Assembly: GCF_910589235.1 (NCBI RefSeq)
Contig: NC_060955.1
Span: 11,552,837-11,616,836 of the forward strand
Direction of reading: 5' to 3'
DNA from: Vespa crabro
Taxonomy: Eukaryota > Arthropoda > Insecta > Hymenoptera > Vespidae
DNA: 64,000 nt
The notes beneath the pieces are model-generated. The model was given only the letters and a program-made list of their open reading frames with translations, was not told the DNA's origin and ran no database searches. Below are positions 26,269-40,700 of this stretch, piece by piece. The position numbers and the translations under genes were made by a program. Positions within the stretch are counted from its first letter, which is position 1. Each line of letters opens with the position of its first letter.

Positions 26269-26606
26269 GAAATCTCATTCAAATTCAATTAGTTTATATT
26301 CTGTCGACGCAGAATAAAGATTACAACAAGAATATATCTTCCTGACTGTGTGTAAATAGAAGTTTTAACATGAAAATTGTCGAAAAATGAGATCGACAAA
26401 TGCGAATTTTGTTAAATGCTGAGATAAAATCGTGAACACATTGAACTTACTCGTACCACAGCTTGAGAAATGTTTCCAATCGATTCGGACATTGTATTTC
26501 TGAAGATCATACATCCATTTTATCTTGGAATCGACGTTATAACCTTGTTTCATATGTTATATATGATTATTAGCTCATAAAGAAGTATCATCGAAATACG
26601 AAATTT
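26269..26606 (+). repeat. Chimeric monomer: A head with B tail
   Basis: It is class A through gttaaatgctgagataaa and the A-specific c at 26437 (gaacacattg). It is class B from the c at 26446 (gaacttac) onward, with gagaaatgtttcc, caatcgattcgg and catacatccattttatc. The switch lies between these two bases. This is the product expected when an A and a B monomer recombine out of register and the intervening full monomer length is lost, so a trimer becomes a dimer. Confidence 0.9.
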
Positions 26607-27622
26607 GAAATCTCAATCAATATCAATGCTATTATATTCTATCGACGCAGAATATACAATGGAACAAGATCATAAGTTTGTCACTATGTGTAAATACGAG
26701 TTTCAACATGAATATTGTAGAAAAATGAGATCGACACATGCGAATTTCGTTAATTGCTGAGATTTAATCGTGAAAGCATTTAACTAACTCGTACCACAGC
26801 TTGAGAATTGTTTCCAATCGATTCGGACATTGTATTTCTGAAGATCAAACATCTATTTGATATTAGAATCGACGTTTTAACCTTGTTTCTTATCGTATAT
26901 ACGTTTTTTCGTTCATAATGGCGTACCATCGAAATACGAAATAATGAAATCTCATTCAAATTCAATTAGTTTATATTCTATCGACGCAGAATAAAGATTA
27001 CAACAAGAATATATCTTCCTGACTGTGTGTAAATAGAAGTTTTAACATGAAAATTGTCGAAAAATGAGATCGACAAATGCGAATTTTGTTAAATGCTGAG
27101 ATAAAATCGTGAACACATTGAAATTACTCGTACCACAGTTTCAGAAATGTTTCCAATCAATTCGGACATTGTATTTCTGAAGATCAAACATTTATTTTAT
27201 CTTGGAATCGACGTTATAACCTTGTTTCATATGTTATATATGATTATTAGCTCATAAAGAAGTATCATCGAAATACGAAATTTGAAATCTCAATCAATAT
27301 CAATGCTATTATATTCTATCGACGCAGAATATACAATGGAACAAGATCATAAGTTTGTCACTATGTGTAAAAACGAGTTTCAACATGAATATTGTAGAAA
27401 AATGAGATCGACACATGCGAATTTCGTTAATTGCTGAGATGTAATCGTGAAATCATTGAACTAATTCGTACCACAGCTTGAGAATTGTTTCCAATCGATT
27501 CGGACATTGTATTTCTGAAGATCAAACATCTATTTGATATTGGAATCGACGTTTTAACATTGTTTCTTATCGTATATACGTTTTTTCGTTCATAATGGCG
27601 TACCATCGAAATACGAAATAAT

Positions 27623-27960
27623 GAAATCTCATTCAAATTCAATTAGTTTATATTCTGTCGACGCAGAATAAAGATTACAACAAGAATATATCTTCCTGAC
27701 TGTGTGTAAATATAAGTTTTAACATGAAAATTGTCGAAAAATGAGATCGACAAATGCGAATTTTGTTAAATGCTGAGATAAAATCGTGAACACATTGAAC
27801 TTACTCGTACCACAGCTTGAGAAATGTTTCCAATCGATTCGGACATTGTATTTCTGAAGATCATACATCCATTTTATCTTGGAATCGACGTTATAACCTT
27901 GTTTCATATGTTATATATGATTATTAGCTCATAAAGAAGTATCATCGAAATACGAAATTT
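27623..27960 (+). repeat. Chimeric monomer: A head with B tail (second copy)
   Basis: Same switch point as the monomer at 26269, exactly four monomers (1354 bp) downstream, so one chimera was probably copied with the tetrameric repeat. A private change gives gtaaatataag near 27710, where other A monomers read gtaaatagaag. Confidence 0.9.
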
Positions 27961-28976
27961 GAAATCTCAATCAATATCAATGCTATTATATTCTATCGAC
28001 GCAGAATATACAATGGAACAAGATCATAAGTTTGTCACTATGTGTAAATACGAGTTTCAACATGAATATTGTAGAAAAATGAGATCGACACATGCGAATT
28101 TCGTTAATTGCTGAGATTTAATCGTGAAAGCATTTAACTAACTCGTACCACAGCTTGAGAATTGTTTCCAATCGATTCGGACATTGTATTTCTGAAGATC
28201 AAACATCTATTTGATATTAGAATCGACGTTTTAACCTTGTTTCTTATCGTATATACGTTTTTTCGTTCATAATGGCGTACCATCGAAATACGAAATAATG
28301 AAATCTCATTCAAATTCAATTAGTTTATATTCTATCGACGCAGAATAAAGATTACAACAAGAATATATCTTCCTGACTGTGTGTAAATAGAAGTTTTAAC
28401 ATGAAAATTGTCGAAAAATGAGATCGACAAATGCGAATTTTGTTAAATGCTGAGATAAAATCGTGAACACATTGAAATTACTCGTACCACAGCTTCAGAA
28501 ATGTTTCCAATCAATTCGGACATTGTATTTCTGAAGATCAAACATTTATTTTATCTTGGAATCGAAGTTATAACCATGTTTCATATGTTATATATGATTA
28601 TTAGCTCATAAAGAAGTATCATCGAAATACGAAATTTGAAATCTCAATCAATATCAATGCTATTATATTCTATCGACGCAGAATATACAATGGAACAAGA
28701 TCATAAGTTTGTCACTATGTGTAAAAACGAGTTTCAACATGAATATTGTAGAAAAATGAGATCGACACATGCGAATTTCGTTAATTGCTGAGATGTAATC
28801 GTGAAATCATTGAACTAATTCGTACCACAGCTTGAGAATTGTTTCCAATCGATTCGGACATTGTATTTCTGAAGATCAAACATCTATTTGATATTGGAAT
28901 CGACGTTTTAACATTGTTTCTTATCGTATATACGTTTTTTCGTTCATAATGGCGTACCATCGAAATACGAAATAAT

Positions 28977-31684
28977 GAAATCTCATTCAAATTCAATTAG
29001 TTTATATTCTGTCGACGCAGAATAAAGATTACAACAAGAATATATCTTCCTGACTGTGTGTAAATAGAAGTTTTAACATGAAAATTGTCGAAAAATGAGA
29101 TCGACAAATGCGAATTTTGTTAAATGCTGAGATAAAATCGTGAGCACATTGAAATTACTCGTACCACAGCTTCAGAAATGTTTCCAATCAATTCGGACAT
29201 TGTATTTCTGAAGATCAAACATTTATTTTATCTTGGAATCGAAGTTATAACCTTGTTTCATATTTTATATACGATTATTAGCTCATAAAGAAGTTTCGTC
29301 GAAATACGAGATTTGAAATCTCAATCAATATCAATGCTTTTATATTCTATCGACGCAGAATATACAAAGGAACAAGAACATAAGTTTGTCACTATGTGTA
29401 AATACGAGTTTCAACATGAATATTGTAGAAAAATTAGATCGACACATGCGAATTTCGTTAATTGCAGAGCTTCAATCGTGAAAACATTGAACTTACTCGT
29501 ACCACAGCTTGAGAATTGTTTCCAATCGATTCGGACATTGTATTTCTGAAGATCAAACATCTATTTGATATTAGAATCGACGTTTTAACCTTGTTTCTTA
29601 TCGTATATACGTTTTTTCGTTCATAATGGCGTACCATCGAAATACGAAATAATGAAATCTCATTCAAATTCAATTAGTTTATATTCTGTCGACGCAGAAT
29701 AAAGATTAAGACAAGAATATATCTTCCTGACTGTGTGTAAATAGAAGTTTTAACATGAAAATTGTCGAAAAATGAGATCGACAAATGCGAATTTTGTTAA
29801 ATGCTGAGATAAAATCGTGAGCACATTGAAATTACTCGTACCACAGCTTCAGAAATGTTTCCAATCAATTCGGACATTGTATTTCTGAAGATCAAACATT
29901 TATTTTATCTTGGAATCGAAGTTATAACCTTGTTTCATATTTTATATACGATTATTAGCTCATAAAGAAGTTTCGTCGAAATACGAGATTTGAAATCTCA
30001 ATCAATATCAATGCTTTTATATTCTATCGACGCAGAATATACAAAGGAACAAGAACATAAGTTTGTCACTATGTGTAAATACGAGTTTCAACATGAATAT
30101 TGTAGAAAAATGAGATCGACACATGCGAATTTCGTTAATTGCTGAGATTTAATCGTGAAAGCATTTAACTAACTCGTACCACAGCTTGAGAATTGTTTCC
30201 AATCGATTCGGACATTGTATTTCTGAAGATCAAACATCTATTTGATATTAGAATCGACGTTTTAACCTTGTTTCTTATCGTATATACGTTTTTTCGTTCA
30301 TAATGGCGTACCATCGAAATACGAAATAATGAAATCTCATTCAAATTCAATTAGTTTATATTCTATCGACGCAGAATAAAGATTACAACAAGAATATATC
30401 TTCCTGACTGTGTGTAAATAGAAGTTTTAACATGAAAATTGTCGAAAAATGAGATCGACAAATGCGAATTTTGTTAAATGCTGAGATAAAATCGTGAACA
30501 CATTGAAATTACTCGTACCACAGTTTCAGAAATGTTTCCAATCAATTCGGACATTGTATTTCTGAAGATCAAACATTTATTTTATCTTGGAATCGACGTT
30601 ATAACCTTGTTTCATATGTTATATATGATTATTAGCTCATAAAGAAGTATCATCGAAATACGAAATTTGAAATCTCAATCAATATCAATGCTATTATATT
30701 CTATCGACGCAGAATATACAATGGAACAAGATCATAAGTTTGTCACTATGTGTAAATACGAGTTTCAACATGAATATTGTAGAAAAATGAGATCGACACA
30801 TGCGAATTTCGTTAATTGCTGAGATTTAATCGTGAAAGCATTTAACTAACTCGTACCACAGCTTGAGAATTGTTTCCAATCGATTCGGACATTGTATTTC
30901 TGAAGATCAAACATCTATTTGATATTAGAATCGACGTTTTAACCTTGTTTCTTATCGTATATACGTTTTTTCGTTCATAATGGCGTACCATCGAAATACG
31001 AAATAATGAAATCTCATTCAAATTCAATTAGTTTATATTCTGTCGACGCAGAATAAAGATTACAACAAGAATATATCTTCCTGACTGTGTGTAAATAGAA
31101 GTTTTAACATGAAAATTGTCGAAAAATGAGATCGACAAATGCGAATTTTGTTAAATGCTGAGATAAAATCGTGAGCACATTGAAATTACTCGTACCACAG
31201 CTTCAGAAATGTTTCCAATCAATTCGGACATTGTATTTCTGAAGATCAAACATTTATTTTATCTTGGAATCGAAGTTATAACCTTGTTTCATATTTTATA
31301 TACGATTATTAGCTCATAAAGAAGTTTCGTCGAAATACGAGATTTGAAATCTCAATCAATATCAATGCTTTTATATTCTATCGACGCAGAATATACAAAG
31401 GAACAAGAACATAAGTTTGTCACTATGTGTAAATACGAGTTTCAACATGAATATTGTAGAAAAATTAGATCGACACATGCGAATTTCGTTAATTGCAGAG
31501 CTTCAATCGTGAAAACATTGAACTTACTCGTACCACAGCTTGAGAATTGTTTCCAATCGATTCGGACATTGTATTTCTGAAGATCAAACATCTATTTGAT
31601 ATTGGAATCGACGTTTTAACATTGTTTCTTATCGTATATACGTTTTTTCGTTCATAATGGCGTACCATCGAAATACGAAATAAT
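28977..31684 (+). repeat. Local duplication marked by three shared G variants
   Basis: The A monomers at 28977, 29654 and 31008 share gtgagcacattg (elsewhere gtgaacacattg), tttcgtcgaaat (elsewhere tttcatcg or tatcatcg) and tacgagattt (elsewhere tacgaaattt). I see these three changes together nowhere else in the window. The copy at 29654 also has gattaagacaag in place of gattacaacaag. The intervening A at 30331 lacks all of them. Confidence 0.88.
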
Positions 31685-32699
31685 GAAATCTCATTCAAAT
31701 TCAATTAGTTTATATTCTGTCGACGCAGAATAAAGATTACAACAAGAATATATCTTCCTGACTGTGTGTAAATAGAAGTTTTAACATGAAAATTGTCGAA
31801 AAATGAGATCGACAAATGCGAATTTTGTTAAATGCTGAGATAAAATCGTGAACACATTGAAATTACTCGTACCACAGCTTCAGAAATGTTTCCAATCAAT
31901 TCGGACATTGTATTTCTGAAGATCAAACATTTATTTTATCTTGGAATCGAAGTTATAACCTTGTTTCATATTTTATGTACGATTATTAGCTCATAAAGAA
32001 GTTTCATCGAAATACGAAATTTGAAATCTCAATCAATATCAATGCTTTTATATTCTATCGACGCAGAATATACAAAGGAACAAGAACATAAGTTTGTCAC
32101 TATGTGTAAATACGAGTTTCAACATGAATATTGTAGAAAAATTAGATCGACACATGCGAATTTCGTTAATTGCAGAGCTTCAATCGTGAAAACATTGAAC
32201 TTACTCGTACCACAGCTTGAGAATTGTTTCCAATCGATTCGGACATTGTATCTCTGAAGATCAAACATTTATTTGATATTGGAATCGACGTTTTAACCTT
32301 GTTTCTTATCGTATATACGTTTTTTCGTTCATAATGGCGTACCATCGAAATACGAAATAATGAAATCTCATTCAAATTCAATTAGTTTATATTCTATCGA
32401 CGCAGAATAAAGATTACAACAAGAATATATCTTCCTGACTGTGTGTAAATAGAAGTTTTAACATGAAAATTGTCGAAAAATGAGATCGACAAATGCGAAT
32501 TTTGTTAAATGCTGAGATAAAATCGTGAACACATTGAAATTACTCGTACCACAGTTTCAGAAATGTTTCCAATCAATTCGGACATTGTATTTCTGAAGAT
32601 CAAACATTTATTTTATCTTGGAATCGACGTTATAACCTTGTTTCATATGTTATATATGATTATTAGCTCATAAAGAAGTATCATCGAAATACGAAATTT

Positions 32700-33037
32700 G
32701 AAATCTCAATCAATATCAATGCTATTATATTCTATCGACGCAGAATATACAATGGAACAAGATCATAAGTTTGTCACTATGTGTAAAAACGAGTTTCAAC
32801 ATGAATATTGTAGAAAAATGAGATCGACACATGCGAATTTCGTTAATTGCTGAGATGTAATCGTGAAATCATTGAACTAATTCGTACCACAGCTTGAGAA
32901 TTGTTTCCAATCGATTCGGACATTGTATTTCTGAAGATCATACATCCATTTTATCTTGGAATCGACGTTATAACCTTGTTTCATATGTTATATATGATTA
33001 TTAGCTCATAAAGAAGTATCATCGAAATACGAAATTT
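32700..33037 (+). repeat. Chimeric monomer: C head with B tail
   Basis: It is class C through gctgagatgtaatcg and the C-specific t of gagaattg at 32901. It is class B from gatcatacatccattttatc (first B-specific base 32941). With a non-C tail the unit stays open and another C' monomer follows at 33038, so this trimer (32362-33376) is built as A, C/B, C' and not A, B, C. Confidence 0.88.
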
Positions 33038-36000
33038 GAAATCTCAATCAATATCAATGCTATTATATTCTATCGACGCAGAATATACAATGGAACAAGA
33101 TCATAAGTTTGTCACTATGTGTAAATACGAGTTTCAACATGAATATTGTAGAAAAATGAGATCGACACATGCGAATTTCGTTAATTGCTGAGATTTAATC
33201 GTGAAAGCATTTAACTAACTCGTACCACAGCTTGAGAATTGTTTCCAATCGATTCGGACATTGTATTTCTGAAGATCAAACATCTATTTGATATTAGAAT
33301 CGACGTTTTAACCTTGTTTCTTATCGTATATACGTTTTTTCGTTCATAATGGCGTACCATCGAAATACGAAATAATGAAATCTCATTCAAATTCAATTAG
33401 TTTATATTCTATCGACGCAGAATAAAGATTACAACAAGAATATATCTTCCTGACTGTGTGTAAATAGAAGTTTTAACATGAAAATTGTCGTAAAATGAGA
33501 TCGACAAATGCGAATTTTGTTAAATGCTGAGATAAAATCGTGAACACATTGAAATTACTCGTACCACAGTTTCAGAAATGTTTCCAATCAATTCGGACAT
33601 TGTATTTCTGAAGATCAAACATTTATTTTATCTTGGAATCGACGTTATAACCTTGTTTCATATGTTATATATGATTATTAGCTCATAAAGAAGTATCATC
33701 GAAATACGAAATTTGAAATCTCAATCAATATCAATGCTATTATATTCTATCGACGCAGAATATACAATGGAACAAGATCATAAGTTTGTCACTATGTGTA
33801 AATACGAGTTTCAACATGAATATTGTAGAAAAATGAGATCGACACATGCGAATTTCGTTAATTGCTGAGATTTAATCGTGAAAGCATTTAACTAACTCGT
33901 ACCACAGCTTGAGAATTGTTTCCAATCGATTCGGACATTGTATTTCTGAAGATCAAACATCTATTTGATATTAGAATCGACGTTTTAACCTTGTTTCTTA
34001 TCGTATATACGTTTTTTCGTTCATAATGGCGTACCATCGAAATACGAAATAATGAAATCTCATTCAAATTCAATTAGTTTATATTCTGTCGACGCAGAAT
34101 AAAGATTACAACAAGAATATATCTTCCTGACTGTGTGTAAATAGAAGTTTTAACATGAAAATTGTCGAAAAATGAGATCGACAAATGCGAATTTTGTTAA
34201 ATGCTGAGATAAAATCGTGAACACATTGAAATTACTCGTACCACAGCTTCAGAAATGTTTCCAATCAATTCGGACATTGTATTTCTGAAGATCAAACATT
34301 TATTTTATCTTGGAATCGAAGTTATAACCTTGTTTCATATTTTATATACGATTATTAGCTCATAAAGAAGTATCATCGAAATACGAAATTTGAAATCTCA
34401 ATCAATATCAATGCTATTATATTCTATCGACGCAGAATATACAATGGAACAAGATCATAAGTTTGTCACTATGTGTAAATACGAGTTTCAACATGAATAT
34501 TGTAGAAAAATGAGATCGACACATGCGAATTTCGTTAATTGCTGAGATTTAATCGTGAAAGCATTTAACTAACTCGTACCACAGCTTGAGAATTGTTTCC
34601 AATCGATTCGGACATTGTATTTCTGAAGATCAAACATCTATTTGATATTAGAATCGACGTTTTAACCTTGTTTCTTATCGTATATACGTTTTTTCGTTCA
34701 TAATGGCGTACCATCGAAATACGAAATAATGAAATCTCATTCAAATTCAATTAGTTTATATTCTGTCGACGCAGAATAAAGATTACAACAAGAATATATC
34801 TTCCTGACTGCGTGTAAATAGAAGTTTCAACATGAAAATTGTCGAAAAATGAGATCCACAAATGCGAATTTTGTTAAATGCTGAGATAAAATCGTGAACA
34901 CATTGAAATTACTCGTACCACAGCTTCAGAAATGTTTCCAATCAATTCGGACATTGTATTTCTGAAGATCAAACATTTATTTTATCTTGGAATCGACGTT
35001 ATAACCTTGTTTCATATGTTATATATGATTATTAGCTCATAAAGAAGTATCATCGAAATACGAAATTTGAAATCTCAATCAATATCAATGTTATTATATT
35101 CTATCGACGCAGAATATACAATGGAACAAGATCATAAGTTTGTCACTATGTGTAAATACGAGTTTCAACATGAATATTGTAGAAAAATGAGATCGATACA
35201 TGCGAATTTCGTTAATTGCTGAGATTTAATCGTGAAAGCATTTAACTAACTCGTACCACAGCTTGAGAATTGTTTCCAATCGATTCGGACATTGTATTTC
35301 TGAAGATCAAACATCTATTTGATATTAGAATCGACGTTTTAACCTTGTTTCTTATCGTATATACGTTTTTTCGTTCATAATGGCGTACCATCGAAATACG
35401 AAATAATGAAATCTCATTCAAATTCAATTAGTTTATATTCTGTCGACGCAGAATAAAGATTACAACAAGAATATATCTTCCTGACTGTGTGTAAATAGAA
35501 GTTTTAACATGAAAATTGTCGAAAAATGAGATCGACAAATGCGAATTTTGTTAAATGCTGAGATAAAATCGTGAACACATTGAAATTACTCGTACCACAG
35601 CTTCAGAAATGTTTCCAATCAATTCGGACATTGTATTTCTGAAGATCAAACATTTATTTTATCTTGGAATCGAAGTTATAACCTTGTTTCATATTTTATA
35701 TACGATTATTAGCTCATAAAGAAGTATCATCGAAATACGAAATTTGAAATCTCAATCAATATCAATGCTTTTATATTCTATCGACGCAGAATATACAAAG
35801 GAACAAGAACATAAGTTTTTCACTATGTGTAAATACGAGTTTCAACATGAATATTGTAGAAAAATGAGATCGACACATGCGAATTTCGTTAATTGCAGAG
35901 CTTCAATCGTGAAAACATTGAACTTACTCGTACCACAGCTTGAGAATTGTTTCCAATCGATTCGGACATTGTATTTCTGAAGATCAAACATCTATTTGAT

Positions 36001-37099
36001 ATTGGAATCGACGTTTTAACCTTGTTTCTTATCGTATATACGTTTTTTCGTTCATAATGGCGTACCATCGAAATACGAAATAATGAAATCTCATTCAAAT
36101 TCAATTAGTTTATATTCTATCGACGCAGAATAAAGATTACAACAAGAATATATCTACCTGACTGTGTGTAAATAGAAGTTTTAACATGAAAATTGTCGAA
36201 AAATGAGATCGACAAATGCGAATTTTGTTAAATGCTGAGATAAAATCGTGAACACATTGAAATTACTCGTACCACAGTTTCAGAAATGTTTCCAATCAAT
36301 TCGGACATTGTATTTCTGAAGATCAAACATTTATTTTATCTTGGAATCGACGTTATAACCTTGTTTCATATGTTATATATGATTATTAGCTCATAAAGAA
36401 GTATCATCGAAATACGAAATTTGAAATCTCAATCAATATCAATGCTATTATTTTCTATCGACGCAGAATATACAATGGAACAAGATCATAAGTTTGTCAC
36501 TATGTGTAAATACGAGTTTCAACATGAATATTGTAGAAAAATGAGATCGACACATGCGAATTTCGTTAATTGCTGAGATTTAATCGTGAAAGCATTTAAC
36601 TAACTCGTACCACAGCTTGAGAATTGTTTCCAATCGATTCGGACATTGTATTTCTGAAGATCAAACATCTATTTGATATTAGAATCGACGTTTTAACCTT
36701 GTTTCTTATCGTATATACGTTTTTTTGTTCATAATGGCGTACCATCGAAATACGAAATAATGAAATCTCATTCAAATTCAATTAGTTTATATTCTGTCGA
36801 CGCAGAATAAAGATTACAACAAGAATATATCTTCCTGACTGTGTGTAAATAGAAGTTTTAACATGAAAATTGTCGAAAAATGAGATCGACAAATGCGAAT
36901 TTTGTTAAATGCTGAGATAAAATCGTGAACACATTGAAATTACTCGTACCACAGTTTCAGAAATGTTTCCAATCAATTCGGACATTGTATTTCTGAAGAT
37001 CAAACATTTATTTTATCTTGGAATCGAAGTTATAACCTTGTTTCATATTTTATATACGATTATTAGCACATAAAGAAGTATCATCGAAATACGAAATTT

Positions 37100-37437
37100 G
37101 AAATCTCAATCAATATCAATGCTTTTATATTCTATCGACGCAGAATATACAAAGGAACAAGAACATAAGTTTTTCACTATGTGTAAATACGAGTTTCAAC
37201 ATGAATATTGTAGAAAAATGAGATCGACACATGCGAATTTCGTTAATTGCAGAGCTTCAATCGTGAACACATTGAAATTACTCGTACCACAGCTTCAGAA
37301 ATGTTTCCAATCAATTCGGACATTGTATTTCTGAAGATCAAACATTTATTTTATCTTGGAATCGAAGTTATAACCTTGTTTCATATTTTATATACGATTA
37401 TTAGCTCATAAAGAAGTATCATCGAAATACGAAATTT
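37100..37437 (+). repeat. Chimeric monomer: B head with A tail
   Basis: It is class B through gcagagcttc (last B-specific base c at 37258). It is class A from the c at 37268 (gaacacattgaaattac), then cagcttcag, caatcaattcgg and ttattttatc. This is the reciprocal of the A/B chimera at 26269. It makes the 36762 unit a trimer with two B-like heads. Confidence 0.9.
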
Positions 37438-37776
37438 GAAATCTCAATCAATATCAATGCTTTTATATTCTATCGACGCAGAATATACAAAGGAACAAGA
37501 ACATAAGTTTTTCACTATGTGTAAATATGAGTTTCAACATGAATATTGTAGAAAAATGAGATCGACACATGCGAATTTCGTTAATTGCAGAGCTTCAATC
37601 GTGAAAACATTGAACTTACTCGTACCACAGCTTGAGAATTGTTTCCAATCGATTCGGACATTGTATTTCTGAAGATCAAACATCTATTTGATATTGGAAT
37701 CGACGTTTTAACCTTGTTTCTTATCGTATATACGTTTTTTCGTTCATAATGGCGTACCATCGAAATACGAAATAAT

Positions 37777-40700
37777 GAAATCTCATTCAAATTCAATTAG
37801 TTTATATTCTATCGACGCAGAATAAAGATTACAACAAGAATATATCTTCCTGACTGTGTGTAAATAGAAGTTTTAACATGAAAATTGTCGAAAAATGAGA
37901 TCGACAAATGCGAATTTTGTTAAATGCTGAGATAAAATCGTGAACACATTGAAATTACTCGTACCACAGTTTCAGAAATGTTTCCAATCAATTCGGACAT
38001 TGTATTTCTGAAGATCAAACATTTATTTTATCTTGGAATCGACGTTATAACCTTGTTTCATATGTTATATATGATTATTAGCTCATAAAGAAGTATCATC
38101 GAAATACGAAATTCGAAATCTCAATCAATATCAATGCTATTATATTCTATCGACGCAGAATATACAATGGAACAAGATCATAAGTTTGTCACTATGTGTA
38201 AATACGAGTTTCAACATGAATATTGTAGAAAAATGAGATCGACACATGCGAATTTCGTTAATTGCTGAGATTTAATCGTGAAAGCATTTAACTAACTCGT
38301 ACCACAGCTTGAGAATTGTTTCCAATCGATTCGGACATTGTATTTCTGAAGATCAAACATCTATTTGATATTAGAATCGACGTTTTAACCTTGTTTCTTA
38401 TCGTATATACGTTTTTTCGTTCATAATGGCGTACCATCGAAATACGAAATAATGAAATCTCATTCAAATTCAATTAGTTTATATTCTGTCGACGCAGAAT
38501 AAAGATTACAACAAGAATATATCTTCCTGACTGCGTGTAAATAGAAGTTTCAACATGAAAATTGTCGAAAAATGAGATCCACAAATGCGAATTTTGTTAA
38601 ATGCTGAGATAAAATCGTGAACACATTGAAATTACTCGTACCACAGCTTCAGAAATGTTTCCAATCAATTCGGACATTGTATTTCTGAAGATCAAACATT
38701 TATTTTATCTTGGAATCGACGTTATAACCTTGTTTCATATGTTATATATGATTATTAGCTCATAAAGAAGTATCATCGAAATACGAAATTTGAAATCTCA
38801 ATCAATATCAATGCTATTATATTCTATCGACGCAGAATATACAATGGAACAAGATCATAAGTTTGTCACTATGTGTAAATACGAGTTTCAACATGAATAT
38901 TGTAGAAAAATGAGATCGATACATGCGAATTTCGTTAATTGCTGAGATTTAATCGTGAAAGCATTTAACTAACTCGTACCACAGCTTGAGAATTGTTTCC
39001 AATCGATTCGGACATTGTATTTCTGAAGATCAAACATCTATTTGATATTAGAATCGACGTTTTAACCTTGTTTCTTATCGTATATACGTTTTTTCGTTCA
39101 TAATGGCGTACCATCGAAATACGAAATAATGAAATCTCATTCAAATTCAATTAGTTTATATTCTGTCGACGCAGAATAAAGATTACAACAAGAATATATC
39201 TTCCTGACTGTGTGTAAATAGAAGTTTTAACATGAAAATTGTCGAAAAATGAGATCGACAAATGCGAATTTTGTTAAATGCTGAGATAAAATCGTGAACA
39301 CATTGAAATTACTCGTACCACAGCTTCAGAAATGTTTCCAATCAATTCGGACATTGTATTTCTGAAGATCAAACATTTATTTTATCTTGGAATCGAAGTT
39401 ATAACCTTGTTTCATATTTTATATACGATTATTAGCTCATAAAGAAGTATCATCGAAATACGAAATTTGAAATCTCAATCAATATCAATGCTTTTATATT
39501 CTATCGACGCAGAATATACAAAGGAACAAGAACATAAGTTTGTCACTATGTGTAAATACGAGTTTCAACATGAATATTGTAGAAAAATGAGATCGACACA
39601 TGCGAATTTCGTTAATTGCAGAGCTTCAATCGTGAAAACATTGAACTTACTCGTACCACAGCTTGAGAATTGTTTCCAATCGATTCGGACATTGTATTTC
39701 TGAAGATCAAACATCTATTTGATATTGGAATCGACGTTTTAACCTTGTTTCTTATCGTATATACGTTTTTTCGTTCATAATGGCGTACCATCGAAATACG
39801 AAATAATGAAATCTCATTCAAATTCAATTAGTTTATATTCTATCGACGCAGAATAAAGATTACAACAAGAATATATCTTCCTGACTGTGTGTAAATAGAA
39901 GTTTTAACATGAAAATTGTCGAAAAATGAGATCGACAAATGCGAATTTTGTTAAATGCTGAGATAAAATCGTGAACACATTGAAATTACTCGTACCACAG
40001 TTTCAGAAATGTTTCCAATCAATTCGGACATTGTATTTCTGAAGATCAAACATTTATTTTATCTTGGAATCGACGTTATAACCTTGTTTCATATGTTATA
40101 TATGATTATTAGCTCATAAAGAAGTATCATCGAAATACGAAATTTGAAATCTCAATCAATATCAATGCTATTATATTCTATCGACGCAGAATATACAATG
40201 GAACAAGATCATAAGTTTGTCACTATGTGTAAATACGAGTTTCAACATGAATATTGTAGAAAAAAGAGATCGACACATGCGAATTTCGTTAATTGCTGAG
40301 ATTTAATCGTGAAAGCATTTAACTAACTCGTACCACAGCTTGAGAATTGTTTCCAATCGATTCGGACATTGTATTTCTGAAGATCAAACATCTATTTGAT
40401 ATTAGAATCGACGTTTTAACCTTGTTTCTTATCGTATATACGTTTTTTCGTTCATAATGGCGTACCATCGAAATACGAAATAATGAAATCTCATTCAAAT
40501 TCAATTAGTTTATATTCTGTCGACGCAGAATAAAGATTACAACAAGAATATATCTTCCTGACTGTGTGTAAATAGAAGTTTTAACATGAAAATTGTCGAA
40601 AAATGAGATCGACAAATGCGAATTTTGTTAAATGCTGAGATAAAATCGTGAACACATTGAAATTACTCGTACCACAGCTTCAGAAATGTTTCCAATCAAT

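Larger units (their letters stand above)
22884..29653 (+). repeat. Tetrameric higher-order repeat, five copies of 1354 bp
   Basis: Copies start at 22884, 24238, 25592, 26946 and 28300. Each is an A2 monomer (ctatcgacgc), a class C monomer with gtgtaaaaacgag and gagatgtaatcg, an A1 monomer (ctgtcgacgc), and a closing monomer that varies (B-head/C', D or C'). The closing monomers are at 23899 (B head, C' tail), 25253 (D), 26607 and 27961 (C'), and 29315 (D). Two A1 positions (26269 and 27623) are A/B chimeras. Confidence 0.87.
22884..32361 (+). repeat. Zone 3: dimers only
   Basis: Class A starts lie at 22884, 23561, 24238, 24915, 25592, 26269, 26946, 27623, 28300, 28977, 29654, 30331, 31008 and 31685. 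All intervals are 677 bp. Up to 29653 the A subtypes alternate strictly A2, A1, A2, A1, giving a four-monomer period of 1354 bp. After that the alternation is lost (A1, A2, A1, A1), with a local duplication marked by three shared G variants. Confidence 0.92.
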
